Notes: generated from the sequence alone by a model not told the origin. A DNA stretch of 64,000 nt from JAITVB01 sp031553805 (GCA_031553805.1 JAVBLC010000012.1:1-64000), one strand, 5' to 3'; shown: positions 52,102 to 61,987, numbered from the stretch's first letter. Program-made: numbers and translations.

Positions 52102-55100
52102 TTATTTTTTCTCCCAGTTCATTTCAGCCATGCGGCGGTATGAAGCATAGCGCCATTTCGCATTCTCCTCGGCCGCGGCGAAAAGCTCTTTCGCCTCGCC
52201 CGGGAACGATTTCAACAGCGAAGTGTAACGAACCTCTTTCATCAAGAAATCCTGGAACTTCGTCCAATCCGGCTCTTTCGAGTCGTAAGTGAACGGGTTC
52301 TTACCCTGTTCTTCGAGCTGCGGATTGAAGCGCCACAGGTGCCAGTAACCGCTCTCTACAGCCTGTTTTTCAACAGTCTGCGTGCGGGTCATGCCGCCCT
52401 TGATACCGTGGTTGATACACGGAGCGTAGGCGATGATCAACGACGGACCGGGATAAGCTTCAGCTTCTTTGATCGCCTGCAGGTACTGGTTCTGGTTGCC
52501 GCCGATCGCTACCTGGGCCACGTAAACGTAACCATAGGTCATGGCAATCGCACCGATATCTTTCTTGCGGATGCGCTTTCCTGCAGTGGCGAATTTCGCT
52601 ACCGCGCCGACCGGGGTCGATTTCGACGACTGGCCGCCGGTATTCGAGTAAACCTCGGTATCGACGATCAGGATGTTGACGTCGGCGCCCGAAGCGAGCA
52701 CGTGGTCTACCCCACCGAAACCGATGTCGTAGCCCCAACCGTCACCACCGATGATCCACTGCGATTTTTTCACAAAGTATTGCTTCAGTTCGAGCAGCTC
52801 CTTGCAGGTGTCGCAATCGCAGGCCTCGATCATCGGAAGCACTTTGGCCGAGGCAGCTACGCTGGCTTCCGCGTTGTTGCGGCCGGCGATCCATTCGCCC
52901 ATGGCGGCTTTCAGTTCGGCCGAGCAGCAGTTGCAACCTTCGATGGCCGCTTTCATCTTGTCCTCGATGCGGTCGCGGAGTTTTTCCACGCCCAGGTGCA
53001 TCCCGAGGCCGAATTCGGCGTTGTCTTCGAAGAGTGAGTTGGCCCAGGCCGGACCGTGGCCCTTGTCGTTCGTACAATAGGGGGTCGACGGAGCCGAGCC
53101 GCTATAGATCGAGGTACACCCCGTAGCGTTGGCCACCATCATCCGATCGCCGAACATCTGGCTGATCGCCTTCAGGTAGGGCGTTTCACCGCAACCGGCG
53201 CAAGCGCCCGAGAATTCGAACAGCGGTTTGGCAAACTGGCTGTTTTTCACCGTCTTGGTCTTATCGACCACGGTGTCTTTGTAGCCCACCTTTTCGGTCA
53301 TATATTCCCAACGCACCTGTTCGCCGGCTTCCATCTGCGACTCGAGGGTCTTCATTTCGAGGGCCTTGGTCGGAGCGGGACATACGTCGACACAGTTGCT
53401 GCAACCCGTACAGTCCATCGGGCTGATCTGGATTTTAAACTTATAGGTTTTCGTGGCTCCCAAGCCTTGGAGCGAAACGGTGCCTGCCGGAGCGGCCGCA
53501 GCCTCTTCCTCGGTCATCAGGAACGGACGGATCACAGCGTGGGGGCACACGTAGGCGCACTGGTTACACTGGATACAGTTTTCGGGCAGCCAGTGGGGCA
53601 CGTGCGACGCGATGCCGCGTTTTTCGTACTGCGAAGTGGCGTTATCCCACGTACCGTCTTCGCGGCCCAGGAAAGCGCTCACGGGCAGGTCGTCGCCGCG
53701 CAGGCCGTTGATCGGGTTCACCACCTGGGCGATGAATTGCGGCAGGTTGGTGTCGACCTCGGCCGGTTTCACGGTGATGCTGGCCCATTCGGCCGGAACT
53801 TTCACCTCTTCGACTTCGGTGCCACCCTTGTCGACAGCGGCGTTGTTCATCTTCACGATGTCCTCGCCCTTGCTGCCGTAGGATTTGTAGATCGCTTTCT
53901 TCATCTGGTCAACGGCCACGTCGAACGGAATCACGTTGGCTATCTTGAAGAACGCCGACTGCATGATCGTGTTCGTGCGGCCGCCAAGCCCCAGTTCCTC
54001 TGCAATCTTGGTGGCGTTAATGATGTAAAATTTGATCTTGTTTTCGGCCAGTACTTTCTTCAACGCGTCGGGCAACGTGGCCTTGGTCGTTTCGGCGTCG
54101 TGGGTACTGTTCAGCAGGAACGAACCGCCGGGCTTGATGCCCTTCAGCACATCGTACTTGTGTACGTACGACGGCACGTGGCAGGCCACGAAGTCGGGCG
54201 TGGTCACCAGGTAAGGCGAAGTGATGGGCTTGTCACCGAAGCGCAGGTGCGACGAGGTGTAACCGCCCGATTTCTTCGAGTCATACGAGAAGTAAGCCTG
54301 GCAATATTTGTCGGTCGATTCGCCGATGATCTTGATCGAGTTCTTGTTGGCACCCACCGTACCGTCGGCACCCAGGCCGTAGAACACGGCTTCGTAGGTC
54401 CCCGGTTTGGCGAGGCTGATCTCCTTACCCACGGGCAGCGACTTGAAGGTCACGTCGTCGTTGATCCCTACCGTGAAACCGTTCTTCGGCTCGTTGAGCT
54501 TCAGGTTGTCATACACGGCGATGATCTGGGCCGGAGTGGTGTCTTTCGACGAGAGGCCGTAGCGGCCGCCGACGATAAGCGGGGCGTTGGCTGTACCGTA
54601 GAACTGGTCTTTCACGTCGAGGTAAAGCGGTTCGCCGGTAGCACCCGGTTCTTTCGTGCGGTCGAGCACGCAAACCCGTTTGGCGCTCTTCGGCATTACT
54701 GCAAAAAAGTGCTTCGCCGAGAACGGACGGTAGAGGTGTACCGAAAGCAGACCCACCTTTTCGCCCTTGGCATTGAGGTAATCCACCACTTCCTGGATCG
54801 TTTCGGTGATCGAGCCCATCGCGATGATCACGCGTTCGGCATCGGCGGCACCGTAATAGTTAAACGGCTTGTAGCTGCGGCCGGTGATCTTGGCCATCTG
54901 GTCCATCGCCTCTTCGACCATATCGGGCACCGCGTCGTAGAATCTGTTCGACGCTTCGCGGCTCTGGAAATAAATATCGGGGTTCTGGGCCGTACCGCGG
55001 GTCACCGGATGTTCCGGGTTGATGGCGCGTGCACGGAAAGCAGCCAGCGCTTTCTGGTCGATCAGGCCTTTTACGTCTTCCTGGTCAACGGCTTCGATTT

Positions 55101-55650
55101 TCTGAATTTCGTGCGAGGTGCGGAAACCGTCAAAGAAGTGCAGGAACGGAATGCGCGATTTGATCGATACCAGGTGGGCGACAGCGGCGATGTCCATCAC
55201 CTCCTGCACGCCACCCGAAGCGAGCAACGCAAAACCGGTCTGGCGGGCCGCCATCACGTCCTGGTGGTCGCCGAAGATCGACAAGGCCTGGGCAGCCAGG
55301 GCGCGGGCCGACACGTGGAACACGCCGGGCAAAAGTTCACCTGCGATCTTGTACATATTCGGGATCATCAGCAGCAAACCCTGAGAAGCCGTGTAGGTCG
55401 TGGTCAACGCGCCCGACTGGAGCGAACCGTGAACCGCACCCGCAGCACCGGCCTCGGACTGCATTTCGACTACCTTGACGGTTTCGCCAAAAATGTTTTT
55501 ACGCCCATTGGCCGCCCATTCGTCGACGTATTCAGCCATCGTCGAGGAAGGAGTGATCGGGTAGATGGCGGCCACTTCGCTGAACATATACGCGATATGC
55601 GCGGCGGCATAGTTACCGTCACAAGTAATGAATTTCTTTTGCTTAGTCAT
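52102..55650 (-). CDS. nifJ: Pyruvate:ferredoxin (flavodoxin) oxidoreductase
   Basis: A 1182-residue single-chain PFOR converting pyruvate and CoA to acetyl-CoA, CO2 and reduced ferredoxin. Domain order: N-terminal pyruvate-binding (YPITPSSTMAEYVDEWA), the CoA and gamma domains, two 4Fe-4S motifs CIQCNQCAYVCPHAVIRP and CTGCSNCVDVCPAP (near 690 and 745), a third cluster Cys in GACAGCGETPYLK, and the thiamin diphosphate site GGDGWGYDIGFGGVDHVLAS. It is central to anaerobic energy metabolism. The gene is monocistronic. Confidence 0.97.
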   Translation of the reverse strand: MTKQKKFITCDGNYAAAHIAYMFSEVAAIYPITPSSTMAEYVDEWAANGRKNIFGETVKVVEMQSEAGAAGAVHGSLQSGALTTTYTASQGLLLMIPNMYKIAGELLPGVFHVSARALAAQALSIFGDHQDVMAARQTGFALLASGGVQEVMDIAAVAHLVSIKSRIPFLHFFDGFRTSHEIQKIEAVDQEDVKGLIDQKALAAFRARAINPEHPVTRGTAQNPDIYFQSREASNRFYDAVPDMVEEAMDQMAKITGRSYKPFNYYGAADAERVIIAMGSITETIQEVVDYLNAKGEKVGLLSVHLYRPFSAKHFFAVMPKSAKRVCVLDRTKEPGATGEPLYLDVKDQFYGTANAPLIVGGRYGLSSKDTTPAQIIAVYDNLKLNEPKNGFTVGINDDVTFKSLPVGKEISLAKPGTYEAVFYGLGADGTVGANKNSIKIIGESTDKYCQAYFSYDSKKSGGYTSSHLRFGDKPITSPYLVTTPDFVACHVPSYVHKYDVLKGIKPGGSFLLNSTHDAETTKATLPDALKKVLAENKIKFYIINATKIAEELGLGGRTNTIMQSAFFKIANVIPFDVAVDQMKKAIYKSYGSKGEDIVKMNNAAVDKGGTEVEEVKVPAEWASITVKPAEVDTNLPQFIAQVVNPINGLRGDDLPVSAFLGREDGTWDNATSQYEKRGIASHVPHWLPENCIQCNQCAYVCPHAVIRPFLMTEEEAAAAPAGTVSLQGLGATKTYKFKIQISPMDCTGCSNCVDVCPAPTKALEMKTLESQMEAGEQVRWEYMTEKVGYKDTVVDKTKTVKNSQFAKPLFEFSGACAGCGETPYLKAISQMFGDRMMVANATGCTSIYSGSAPSTPYCTNDKGHGPAWANSLFEDNAEFGLGMHLGVEKLRDRIEDKMKAAIEGCNCCSAELKAAMGEWIAGRNNAEASVAASAKVLPMIEACDCDTCKELLELKQYFVKKSQWIIGGDGWGYDIGFGGVDHVLASGADVNILIVDTEVYSNTGGQSSKSTPVGAVAKFATAGKRIRKKDIGAIAMTYGYVYVAQVAIGGNQNQYLQAIKEAEAYPGPSLIIAYAPCINHGIKGGMTRTQTVEKQAVESGYWHLWRFNPQLEEQGKNPFTYDSKEPDWTKFQDFLMKEVRYTSLLKSFPGEAKELFAAAEENAKWRYASYRRMAEMNWEKK

Positions 55651-55722
55651 CTCTTTTTGAAAAATTTTTATGTTAAGCTTAGTTTAATGTGGTCGTTTCC
55701 CGAACGTTACGCAAATAGAAAA

Positions 55723-55730
55723 CAAAGATA
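55723..55730 (-). promoter_or_regulatory. -7 box of nifJ
   Basis: The minus strand reads TATCTTTG, 72 bp upstream of the nifJ start. A -33 TTTG at 19 bp is missing; TTTTCG lies nearer. Moderate support. Confidence 0.5.
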
Positions 55731-55791
55731 GCATTTTTCCCGAAAATTCCGCGCATCCGTTTGTAAATTAACACATCACAAAAACAGGAAA

Positions 55792-55819
55792 GAGAGATCG
55801 CCTATTGCTGCGATCTCTC
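55792..55819 (-). terminator. Terminator of the sigma54 activator-lptE-TPR-secG operon
   Basis: On the minus strand GAGAGATCGC pairs with GCGATCTCTC around AGCAATAG, followed by TTTCCTGTTTTTG, 33 bp past the secG stop. Confidence 0.75.
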
Positions 55820-55852
55820 CCCTGTGTTTATCGGTGACGGCCCGGGGCCGCT

Positions 55853-56212
55853 TTAGTTGGCGGTCGAGTCGCTGGCTGCCGGGGCAGATTGGGCGGGTGC
55901 ATCCGCGGGCATCGGCAGGCCGAAGTTCTGGTTGCCTTCCACCGACTGTTGGATTTCGCGTTCGAGAGCGCTCTTGCTGCTCGAAATTTTAGCCGAAGGC
56001 ATAGCCATCGTAGCCGCCAGGCTCAGCACCACGATCGAAACAGCGAGCCCCCAGGTGAATTTTTCGAGAAAGTCCGAAGTCTGGCGCACCCCCATCACCT
56101 GGTTCGAAGCGCCGAAGTTCGCCGCCATCCCGCTCTTGGGATTCTGGGCCAACACGGTCAGGATGATCAGCGCGCTTGCGATCAGGATCAACACAATGCA
56201 AAAAATATACAT
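55853..56212 (-). CDS. secG: Preprotein translocase subunit SecG
   Basis: A 119-residue inner-membrane protein. The first membrane span is about residues 2-22 (IFCIVLILIASALIILTVLAQ). The family motif NPKSGMAANFG follows at once. The second span is about 54-72 (GLAVSIVVLSLAATMAM). The C-terminal Ala/Ser/Pro-rich tail is longer than in E. coli, as in other Bacteroidetes. SecG assists SecYE-mediated export. It is the last gene of the operon, 27 bp after the TPR-like gene. Confidence 0.92.
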   Translation of the reverse strand: MYIFCIVLILIASALIILTVLAQNPKSGMAANFGASNQVMGVRQTSDFLEKFTWGLAVSIVVLSLAATMAMPSAKISSSKSALEREIQQSVEGNQNFGLPMPADAPAQSAPAASDSTAN

Positions 56213-56239
56213 CTTGGTATTGTTATTAAATGTTTACAA

Positions 56240-56749
56240 TTATTTCCCTTGTTCGATTTCCTTTAAAATCCCCGCAAAGTAAACACTTTTTTCGGGAAAT
56301 TTCAAACTTAATTTGCGATATATCGCTTTGGCCTCTTCGACGAGGCCCTGCTTGCGGTAAATTTCGGCCAGCGATTCACTCACCAGGTCGTCGTCCGGAG
56401 CGGCTGCGGGGGATACCTCCTCACGCAAGGCAAACGATTCGTCGGGCACGATCCGGTAACTTTCGGAGGCGAGAAACGTTTCGATGATCGAAAAACTGCT
56501 CTGGCGTTGCAACTTTTTGAAGTCCGGCGCCTCGAGCATCCACTCCGATGCAGGACAGGCCGCCAGGTGCATCGCGATCGAGGCCCGCACCCGCTGGCTG
56601 TCGGCCTTGCGCCCGCACCGTTCGTAAAGACGCAGCAGCAGTACCTTGCCGGGGATGAACCACGGACAGTCCGCCACCGTCCGTTCCAGTTCCGGCAGGT
56701 CGGCGGCCGAAGCGTCCGCCCAGTTATCGATCAGTGCAGAAAAATCCAT
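56240..56749 (-). CDS. TPR-like hypothetical protein between lptE and secG
   Basis: A 169-residue soluble, mostly helical protein without signal peptide. The C-terminus (ESLAEIYRKQGLVEEAKAIYRKLSLKFPEKSVYFAGIL) is a clear tetratricopeptide repeat. The first 60 residues form further helix pairs (DCPWFIPGKVLLLRLYERCGR). It is probably a protein-binding scaffold. It overlaps the lptE stop by one base (TAATG). Its position between envelope-biogenesis genes is shared by other Bacteroidales, which suggests a role there. No activity is known. Confidence 0.78.
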   Translation of the reverse strand: MDFSALIDNWADASAADLPELERTVADCPWFIPGKVLLLRLYERCGRKADSQRVRASIAMHLAACPASEWMLEAPDFKKLQRQSSFSIIETFLASESYRIVPDESFALREEVSPAAAPDDDLVSESLAEIYRKQGLVEEAKAIYRKLSLKFPEKSVYFAGILKEIEQGK

Positions 56750-57279
56750 TACCAGGTCGAAGTGGCGGCATTAAAGATATCGTCGATCAGCATTTCGCAC
56801 AGCTCGGGGATCAACTGCGGTTCGACATCCGTGAGCAGGCTCGTGGTCGGGTATTCCGTAAAGGCGGTAAACGTGCGGTCGAAATCGAATTGCGGCTGCA
56901 GGCGGTTGGTGAATTTCACCCGGACCGTAACCGTCAGCTTGTTACGCAGCGAATATTCCTCGGCGCTGATCGCCGACGGGGCGGTCGTGTAGCCGACAAT
57001 CTCGCCCTCGAACGCCATATCACCGTCTTCACGCACCAATTGCAACTTGGTCTGGCGGGCAAAACGGTCCTGCAAACCATCAGTAAGCGTCGGACTCAGC
57101 ATCGGCGCCACCAGCGTGGCGCTGTTCGGGAAGAAAGGGATCGACACCGTCTTGATCGACGGGTCGATGGCCCCTTGCCTAAAGCCATATTTCACCTTAC
57201 AGGCAGGAAGCATCACCAGGAGCAGCAACGCCCCTACGGCCACAGCCCGCAGTCCCATTATCCTTGTCATTTTATCCAT
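56749..57279 (-). CDS. lptE: LPS-assembly lipoprotein LptE
   Basis: A 176-residue outer-membrane lipoprotein with lipobox VMLPAC (Cys near residue 27). The mature start KVKYGFRQGAIDPSIKTVSIPFFPN and the block LTDGLQDRFARQTKLQLV are typical of Bacteroidetes LptE. It plugs the LptD barrel and helps insert LPS in the outer leaflet. It begins 2 bp after the sigma54-activator stop. Another in-frame ATG is four codons downstream and cannot be excluded. Confidence 0.88.
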   Translation of the reverse strand: MDKMTRIMGLRAVAVGALLLLVMLPACKVKYGFRQGAIDPSIKTVSIPFFPNSATLVAPMLSPTLTDGLQDRFARQTKLQLVREDGDMAFEGEIVGYTTAPSAISAEEYSLRNKLTVTVRVKFTNRLQPQFDFDRTFTAFTEYPTTSLLTDVEPQLIPELCEMLIDDIFNAATSTW

Positions 57280-57281
57280 TC

Positions 57282-58499
57282 TTATGTCGTTTCCGTTTCG
57301 TCGATGCCCAGTTCCTTGATCTTGCGGTAGAGCGTGCGCTCGGAGATAAAGAGGTCTTTGGCCGCCTCCTTGCGTTTGCCGCCGTGGCGTTTGAGCGCTC
57401 TTAGAATTTGTTCGCGTTGGGCTTTTTCTTTCGTCATCCCTTCTGCCGGAGCGTCGTCGACCACTTCTTCGGTTTCGGCAAACTCCGGCGCGGCAGCCGG
57501 CGGGGCGTAATAGGCCGGCGGCGTAGGCAACGCGTAATTGGGGTTGAACCCCTCCGGCTTGGCGTCGTATTCCTTGCCCGAAGCCAGGTCGACGATCAAC
57601 CGTTTCAGGTCGTGGATCTCGCCCCGCATATCAAACAGCACTTTGTAAAGCAGGTCGCGGTCGCTCTCGCGGTGGTGATCTTCGGGGTTGCCCTGATAGA
57701 TCGCCGGGACGTTCGAACGCACCTCGGGCAGGTATTTTTTGAGGATGTCGGCTGTGATCGTGCGGGCCTCCTCGACGGCCGAGATCTGTTCGGCCACGTT
57801 TTTCAACTGGCGCACATTGCCCGGCCAGGCATAGCTTTCGAGCAACCGGCGGGCGCCGTCGTCGAGCGTAATCACCGGCATTCGGTATTGTGCGGCGATA
57901 TCCGTCGCGAATTTCCGGAAAAGCAGGTGGATATCCTCCTTGCGCTTGCGCAATTCGGGCACCACGATCGGCACGGTGTTCAGCCGGTAATAGAGGTCTT
58001 CGCGGAATTTGCCCTCGGCAATGGCCTGCAACAGGTCAAGATTCGTGGCCGCTACCACGCGTACATTGGTCTTTTGTGTCTTCGAAGAGCCGACCTTGAT
58101 AAATTCGCCGGTTTGCAGCACGCGCAGCAGGCGCACCTGGGTCGTCAGCGGCAATTCGGCCACCTCGTCCAGAAAAATCGTCCCGCCGTCGGCCACTTCG
58201 AAATAGCCTTTACGGGCCTCAAAAGCACCCGTAAAGGAACCTTTTTCGTGGCCGAAGAGTTCAGAGTCGATCGTCCCTTCGGGAATCGCGCCACAGTTGA
58301 CCGCGATGTAAGTGTTGTGCTTGCGCGGGCTGTAGGCGTGGATGATCTGCGGAAAAAACTCTTTCCCCACCCCGCTCTCGCCCGTGATCAGCACCGACAG
58401 GTCGGTCGGCGCCACACGCAGGGCCACCTCCAGGGCGTGGTTCATGCCCGGGTTGTTGCCGATGATACCAAAACGTTGTTTGACCGATTGAATATCCAT
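57282..58499 (-). CDS. Sigma54-dependent transcriptional activator
   Basis: A 405-residue bacterial enhancer-binding protein. AAA+ domain: Walker A GESGVGKE near 40, the sigma54-contacting GAFTGA loop here GSFTGA near 90, Walker B GGTIFLDEVAEL near 108. A variable Pro/Ala linker follows (about 300-355). The C-terminal Fis-type helix-turn-helix is RHGGKRKEAAKDLFISERTL near 375. There is no N-terminal receiver or sensor domain, so activity is likely set by level or by a partner. It heads the lptE-TPR-secG operon, as in other Bacteroidetes. Confidence 0.93.
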   Translation of the reverse strand: MDIQSVKQRFGIIGNNPGMNHALEVALRVAPTDLSVLITGESGVGKEFFPQIIHAYSPRKHNTYIAVNCGAIPEGTIDSELFGHEKGSFTGAFEARKGYFEVADGGTIFLDEVAELPLTTQVRLLRVLQTGEFIKVGSSKTQKTNVRVVAATNLDLLQAIAEGKFREDLYYRLNTVPIVVPELRKRKEDIHLLFRKFATDIAAQYRMPVITLDDGARRLLESYAWPGNVRQLKNVAEQISAVEEARTITADILKKYLPEVRSNVPAIYQGNPEDHHRESDRDLLYKVLFDMRGEIHDLKRLIVDLASGKEYDAKPEGFNPNYALPTPPAYYAPPAAAPEFAETEEVVDDAPAEGMTKEKAQREQILRALKRHGGKRKEAAKDLFISERTLYRKIKELGIDETETT

Positions 58500-58629
58500 T
58501 TTCCGCGATTAGCTTACAAAGGTAGTTATTTTTCAAAAAAGGTACGTACCCGCACCGGAGATTTTTCAAGGCAAAGTCCCTCCTGAAAAATTTCAGAAAG
58601 ACAACTAAGTAAACGATTTTAATAAAAAA

Positions 58630-58664
58630 GGAAGCCATACGGAACAGCGCTCCGCATCACTTCC
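58630..58664 (-). terminator. Terminator of the DUF5606 gene
   Basis: On the minus strand GGAAG...CGGA-GCGCTG-TTCCG...CTTCC followed by TTTTTTATT, 20 bp past the stop codon. Confidence 0.75.
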
Positions 58665-58683
58665 CTTGTTGTCGTATACCCAA

Positions 58684-59238
58684 TTAAACCTTGGGCGCGA
58701 TGCGGCGCGGCGCGGCTTTGGCACCCTGTGATTTCGGGGCCTGGGGCTTCGCGGTTTTGGCGGCCGGTTTCTTTTCGGCCTTGGGCTTGGCTGCAGCCTT
58801 CTTTTCGGCAGCGGGTTCTTCGTTCGCTTCAGCGGCGGTTTCTTCCTCCGGGTCCTTGAGATCGATCATCCCCCTGTCGAGCAACAGGTTATACCACTGC
58901 ACCACTTTCTTAATGTCCGAAACATGCACCCGTTCGCGGTCAAATGCCGGCAGCGCTTTTTCGAAGAAAGCGATCAACTCTTTCTGATCCGCCTTGTGCG
59001 AAATAGCCGGCTTTTCGCCCGTATATTTAAAGATTTCCTGAAACACTTTGGTGATCGAGAGGTCTTCGGTTTCGGTAAATATAGCGATTTCGCCCATCGA
59101 GCTGACGCGGGCCGTGGGAGGCACGTTCATCCGTTTGGCGTCGATCAGCGACTCGACGATCACCCCGCGGGTGCTCTGTGCGATGAATTTATGCAGGCCC
59201 GGTTGGCCCGAGATAGCCAGAATTTCTTTCAAGTCCAT
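58684..59238 (-). CDS. DUF5606 domain protein
   Basis: A 184-residue cytoplasmic protein. The first 130 residues match the DUF5606 family (MDLKEILAISGQPGLHKFIAQ; SMGEIAIFTETEDLSI; VSDIKKVVQWYNLLL). The last 45 residues are low-complexity Ala/Lys/Pro-rich (EKKAAAKPKAEKKPAAK), resembling nucleic-acid-binding tails. Function unknown. It is monocistronic. The 313-bp gap to thrA holds only the thrA promoter. Confidence 0.88.
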   Translation of the reverse strand: MDLKEILAISGQPGLHKFIAQSTRGVIVESLIDAKRMNVPPTARVSSMGEIAIFTETEDLSITKVFQEIFKYTGEKPAISHKADQKELIAFFEKALPAFDRERVHVSDIKKVVQWYNLLLDRGMIDLKDPEEETAAEANEEPAAEKKAAAKPKAEKKPAAKTAKPQAPKSQGAKAAPRRIAPKV

Positions 59239-59551
59239 GGTCTTGTCCGTTTAAGTTTTTATCGTGATGCAAAAATAGCGATATTTTTTAAATTTTTCAC
59301 CCTTTTCAGCCGGTTACCATCTAAAAGCGAGAGCCGGACAAATTTCCAAAATGTTCGGACAAACACCTTGAACAGAATCAATCCGTAATAACTTTCCCGC
59401 CAAACGCCCGCTTTTTGTCAAACAACGCCCTGTTTTTGCCCCTTGGCGGAAAGCGCTTTTCGGGAAAAAAATGCTACTTTTGTCGTTTTAGTGTATCGTC
59501 CCGGAAAAGTATCCCGGAGGCCGTACAAAAAACCTTATTTTAACGAAAAGT
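59239..59551. other. Intergenic region with the thrA promoter
   Basis: A 313-bp gap between divergent DUF5606 and thrA genes. TACTTTTG at 59475-59482 is a good -7 box for thrA. The 70-bp leader after it has a small GTCCCGG/CCCGGAGG-type fold but no Thr- or Ile-rich leader peptide. The part 59250-59440 shows nothing I can name. Confidence 0.5.
59475..59482 (+). promoter_or_regulatory. -7 box of the threonine operon
   Basis: TACTTTTG is a full match to TAnnTTTG, 69 bp before the thrA start codon. The -33 position has only TTTTCG nearby. Confidence 0.55.
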
Positions 59552-61987
59552 ATGAAAGTCTTAAAGTTTGGCGGAACGTCCGTAGGTTCCGCGGAAGCGA
59601 TCCTGAATGTCAAGAAAATCGTAGAGTCGCAGACCGAAGAGGTGGTCGTGGTGGCTTCGGCCTTGGGCGGAGTGACCGACCTGTTGCTGCTGACCGCACG
59701 CGAGGCCGCTGCCGGCCAGGCGAACTACTACGACAATTATAACGCGATGGCCGAGCGCCACCACCGGTTGATCGACCAGGTGGTCGACGCGGGGCGGAAA
59801 ACAGAGGTACAACAGAAAGTTACAGCCCTGCTGGACGACCTGGGCAATATTTTTCGGGGCGTCTTCCTGATCAAGGATTTGTCGCCGAAGACGACCGACA
59901 TTATCGTAAGCTACGGCGAGCGGCTTTCGTGCCTGATCGTCAACGCGACGATCGAAAGAAGCGTGCTCTATAACCCGCTCGAATTCATCAAGACGCGGCC
60001 GCATTTCAACAAACACATCGTAGACTTCGAAGTTACAGACAAGCTAATTGCTGAAAAGTTCGAAAAATTGCCGCGGGTGGCTATCGTGCCGGGCTTTATC
60101 GCTTCAGACCTCGAAACAGGCGAAGTGACCAACCTCGGGCGCGGCGGGAGCGACTACACGGCCGCCATCCTCGCCGCACGGCTCCACGCCAGCCAGTTGG
60201 AGATATGGACCGACGTCGACGGCTTCATGACCGCCGACCCGAAGGTTATCAACAATGCCTACGTCATTGAGAAACTGAGCTTTGTGGAGGCGATGGAGTT
60301 GTGCAACTTCGGAGCGAAGGTGGTCTATCCGCCGACGATCTTCCCGGCGTTCCACAACAACATTCCGATCCTTATTAAGAACACGTTCAATCCCGAGTCG
60401 ACGGGCACCTACATCTCGCGTGACAAAACCAACGACAAAAGCAAGGCGATCAAGGGCATTTCGTCGATCAACGACACCTGCCTGATTACCGTTCAGGGGC
60501 TTGGGATGGTCGGCGTAATCGGTGTCAACTACCGCATCTTCAAAGCGCTGGCCAAAGCCGGGATCAGCGTTTTCTTCGTGTCACAGGCCTCATCGGAAAA
60601 CACGACGTCGATCGGCGTCAAGAACGGCGATGCCGACACCGCGATCGCCGTGCTGACCGAAGAGTTTTCACAAGAAATCGACCTCGGCGAGATCAACAAG
60701 ATCAAGAAAGAGGGCAACCTGGCCACCGTCGCCATCGTGGGCGAAAACATGAAGCACACCCCCGGGATCGCCGGAAAGCTTTTCGGCACGCTGGGCAAAA
60801 ATGGGATCAACGTGATCGCCTGTGCCCAGGGGGCGTCGGAAACCAATATTTCGTTCGTCATCACGCTCGAAAGCCTACGCAAGGCGCTCAATGTCATTCA
60901 CGACTCGTTTTTCCTGTCGGAGTATCAGGTGTTGAACGTGTTCGTGGCCGGCGTGGGCCTGGTGGGCAGCAACCTGCTCGACCAGATCGAAAAGCAGCAG
61001 AAAAAGTTACTGGAAGACAACTCGCTGCAAATCCGCGTGGTAGGCATCACCAATTCGAAACGGTGCGTGCTGAGCCGCGAAGGCATTGACCTGGCAAACT
61101 ATCGCGAACAGTTAAAAAGCTCTGAAAAGGCATCGTCGCCGCAGATTTTCCGGGACGAGATCCTGGCGATGAACATTTTCAATTCGGTATTCGTCGATTG
61201 TACCGCAAGCGCTGACGTTTCGACGATTTACCACGACCTGTTGGAACACAACGTTTCGGTGGTGGCGGCCAACAAAGTGGCAGCTTCGTCGTCATACGAA
61301 AACTACGACCGATTGAAGCAGACCGCCCGCAAGCGCGGCGTGAAATTCCTTTTCGAAACCAATGTCGGCGCAGGCTTGCCCATCATCAACACGATCAGCA
61401 ACCTGATCAACAGCGGCGACCGCATCCTGAAGATCGAAGCCGTACTTTCAGGCACGTTGAACTTCATCTTCAACGAGATGAGCGAAGCGATCCCGTTGAG
61501 CGAAACGATCCGTCTGGCGATGGAAGCCGGTTATGCCGAGCCCGACCCGCGGATCGACCTGAGCGGGATGGATGTGGTGCGAAAACTGGTAATCCTCTCG
61601 CGTGAAGCAGGTTACAAATTAGAACAATCCGACGTAAAGAAAAACCTGTTCGTACCCGAGAAGTTCTTCGAGGGCACGCTCGATGATTTCTGGAAGAACA
61701 TTGTGACGCTTGACACTGAGTTCGAGACAAAACGAAAAACCCTTGAGGCACAAGGCAAAAGGTGGCGTTTCGTGGCTAAGTTCGAAAACGGCGCGGCCGA
61801 GGTCGGGTTGCAAGAAGTCGACGCCAGCCATCCGTTCTACCACCTCGAGGGAAGCAACAACATCGTGCTGCTGACCACCGAGCGGTATAAGGAATATCCG
61901 ATGCAGATCAAGGGCTACGGCGCAGGCGCAGGCGTGACCGCCGCCGGAGTTTTTGCCGACATCATAAGCATCGCCAACATACGCTAA
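59552..61987 (+). CDS. thrA: Bifunctional aspartate kinase / homoserine dehydrogenase
   Basis: An 811-residue fused enzyme catalysing the first and third steps from aspartate to threonine and methionine. Aspartokinase is N-terminal (MKVLKFGGTSVGSAEAI; GRGGSDYTAAILAA near 198). Central ACT domains at about 310-450 (TVQGLGMVGVIGVNYRIF) bind the feedback inhibitor. Homoserine dehydrogenase is C-terminal (VFVAGVGLVGSNLLDQIE near 468; NVGAGLPIINTI near 608; GTLNFIFNEMSE near 635; EPDPRIDLSGMDV). First gene of thrA-apgM-thrC. Confidence 0.97.
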   Translation: MKVLKFGGTSVGSAEAILNVKKIVESQTEEVVVVASALGGVTDLLLLTAREAAAGQANYYDNYNAMAERHHRLIDQVVDAGRKTEVQQKVTALLDDLGNIFRGVFLIKDLSPKTTDIIVSYGERLSCLIVNATIERSVLYNPLEFIKTRPHFNKHIVDFEVTDKLIAEKFEKLPRVAIVPGFIASDLETGEVTNLGRGGSDYTAAILAARLHASQLEIWTDVDGFMTADPKVINNAYVIEKLSFVEAMELCNFGAKVVYPPTIFPAFHNNIPILIKNTFNPESTGTYISRDKTNDKSKAIKGISSINDTCLITVQGLGMVGVIGVNYRIFKALAKAGISVFFVSQASSENTTSIGVKNGDADTAIAVLTEEFSQEIDLGEINKIKKEGNLATVAIVGENMKHTPGIAGKLFGTLGKNGINVIACAQGASETNISFVITLESLRKALNVIHDSFFLSEYQVLNVFVAGVGLVGSNLLDQIEKQQKKLLEDNSLQIRVVGITNSKRCVLSREGIDLANYREQLKSSEKASSPQIFRDEILAMNIFNSVFVDCTASADVSTIYHDLLEHNVSVVAANKVAASSSYENYDRLKQTARKRGVKFLFETNVGAGLPIINTISNLINSGDRILKIEAVLSGTLNFIFNEMSEAIPLSETIRLAMEAGYAEPDPRIDLSGMDVVRKLVILSREAGYKLEQSDVKKNLFVPEKFFEGTLDDFWKNIVTLDTEFETKRKTLEAQGKRWRFVAKFENGAAEVGLQEVDASHPFYHLEGSNNIVLLTTERYKEYPMQIKGYGAGAGVTAAGVFADIISIANIR

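Noticed and set aside
53056..55731. An 891-codon open frame on the plus strand opposite nifJ
   Set aside because: It mirrors nifJ codons, has no recognisable domain, and its composition (many His, Val, Arg) is typical of antisense frames in GC-rich genes. nifJ is unmistakable.
59483..59551. Threonine/isoleucine leader-peptide attenuator before thrA
   Set aside because: No short open frame with Thr or Ile codons and no terminator/antiterminator pair in the leader.
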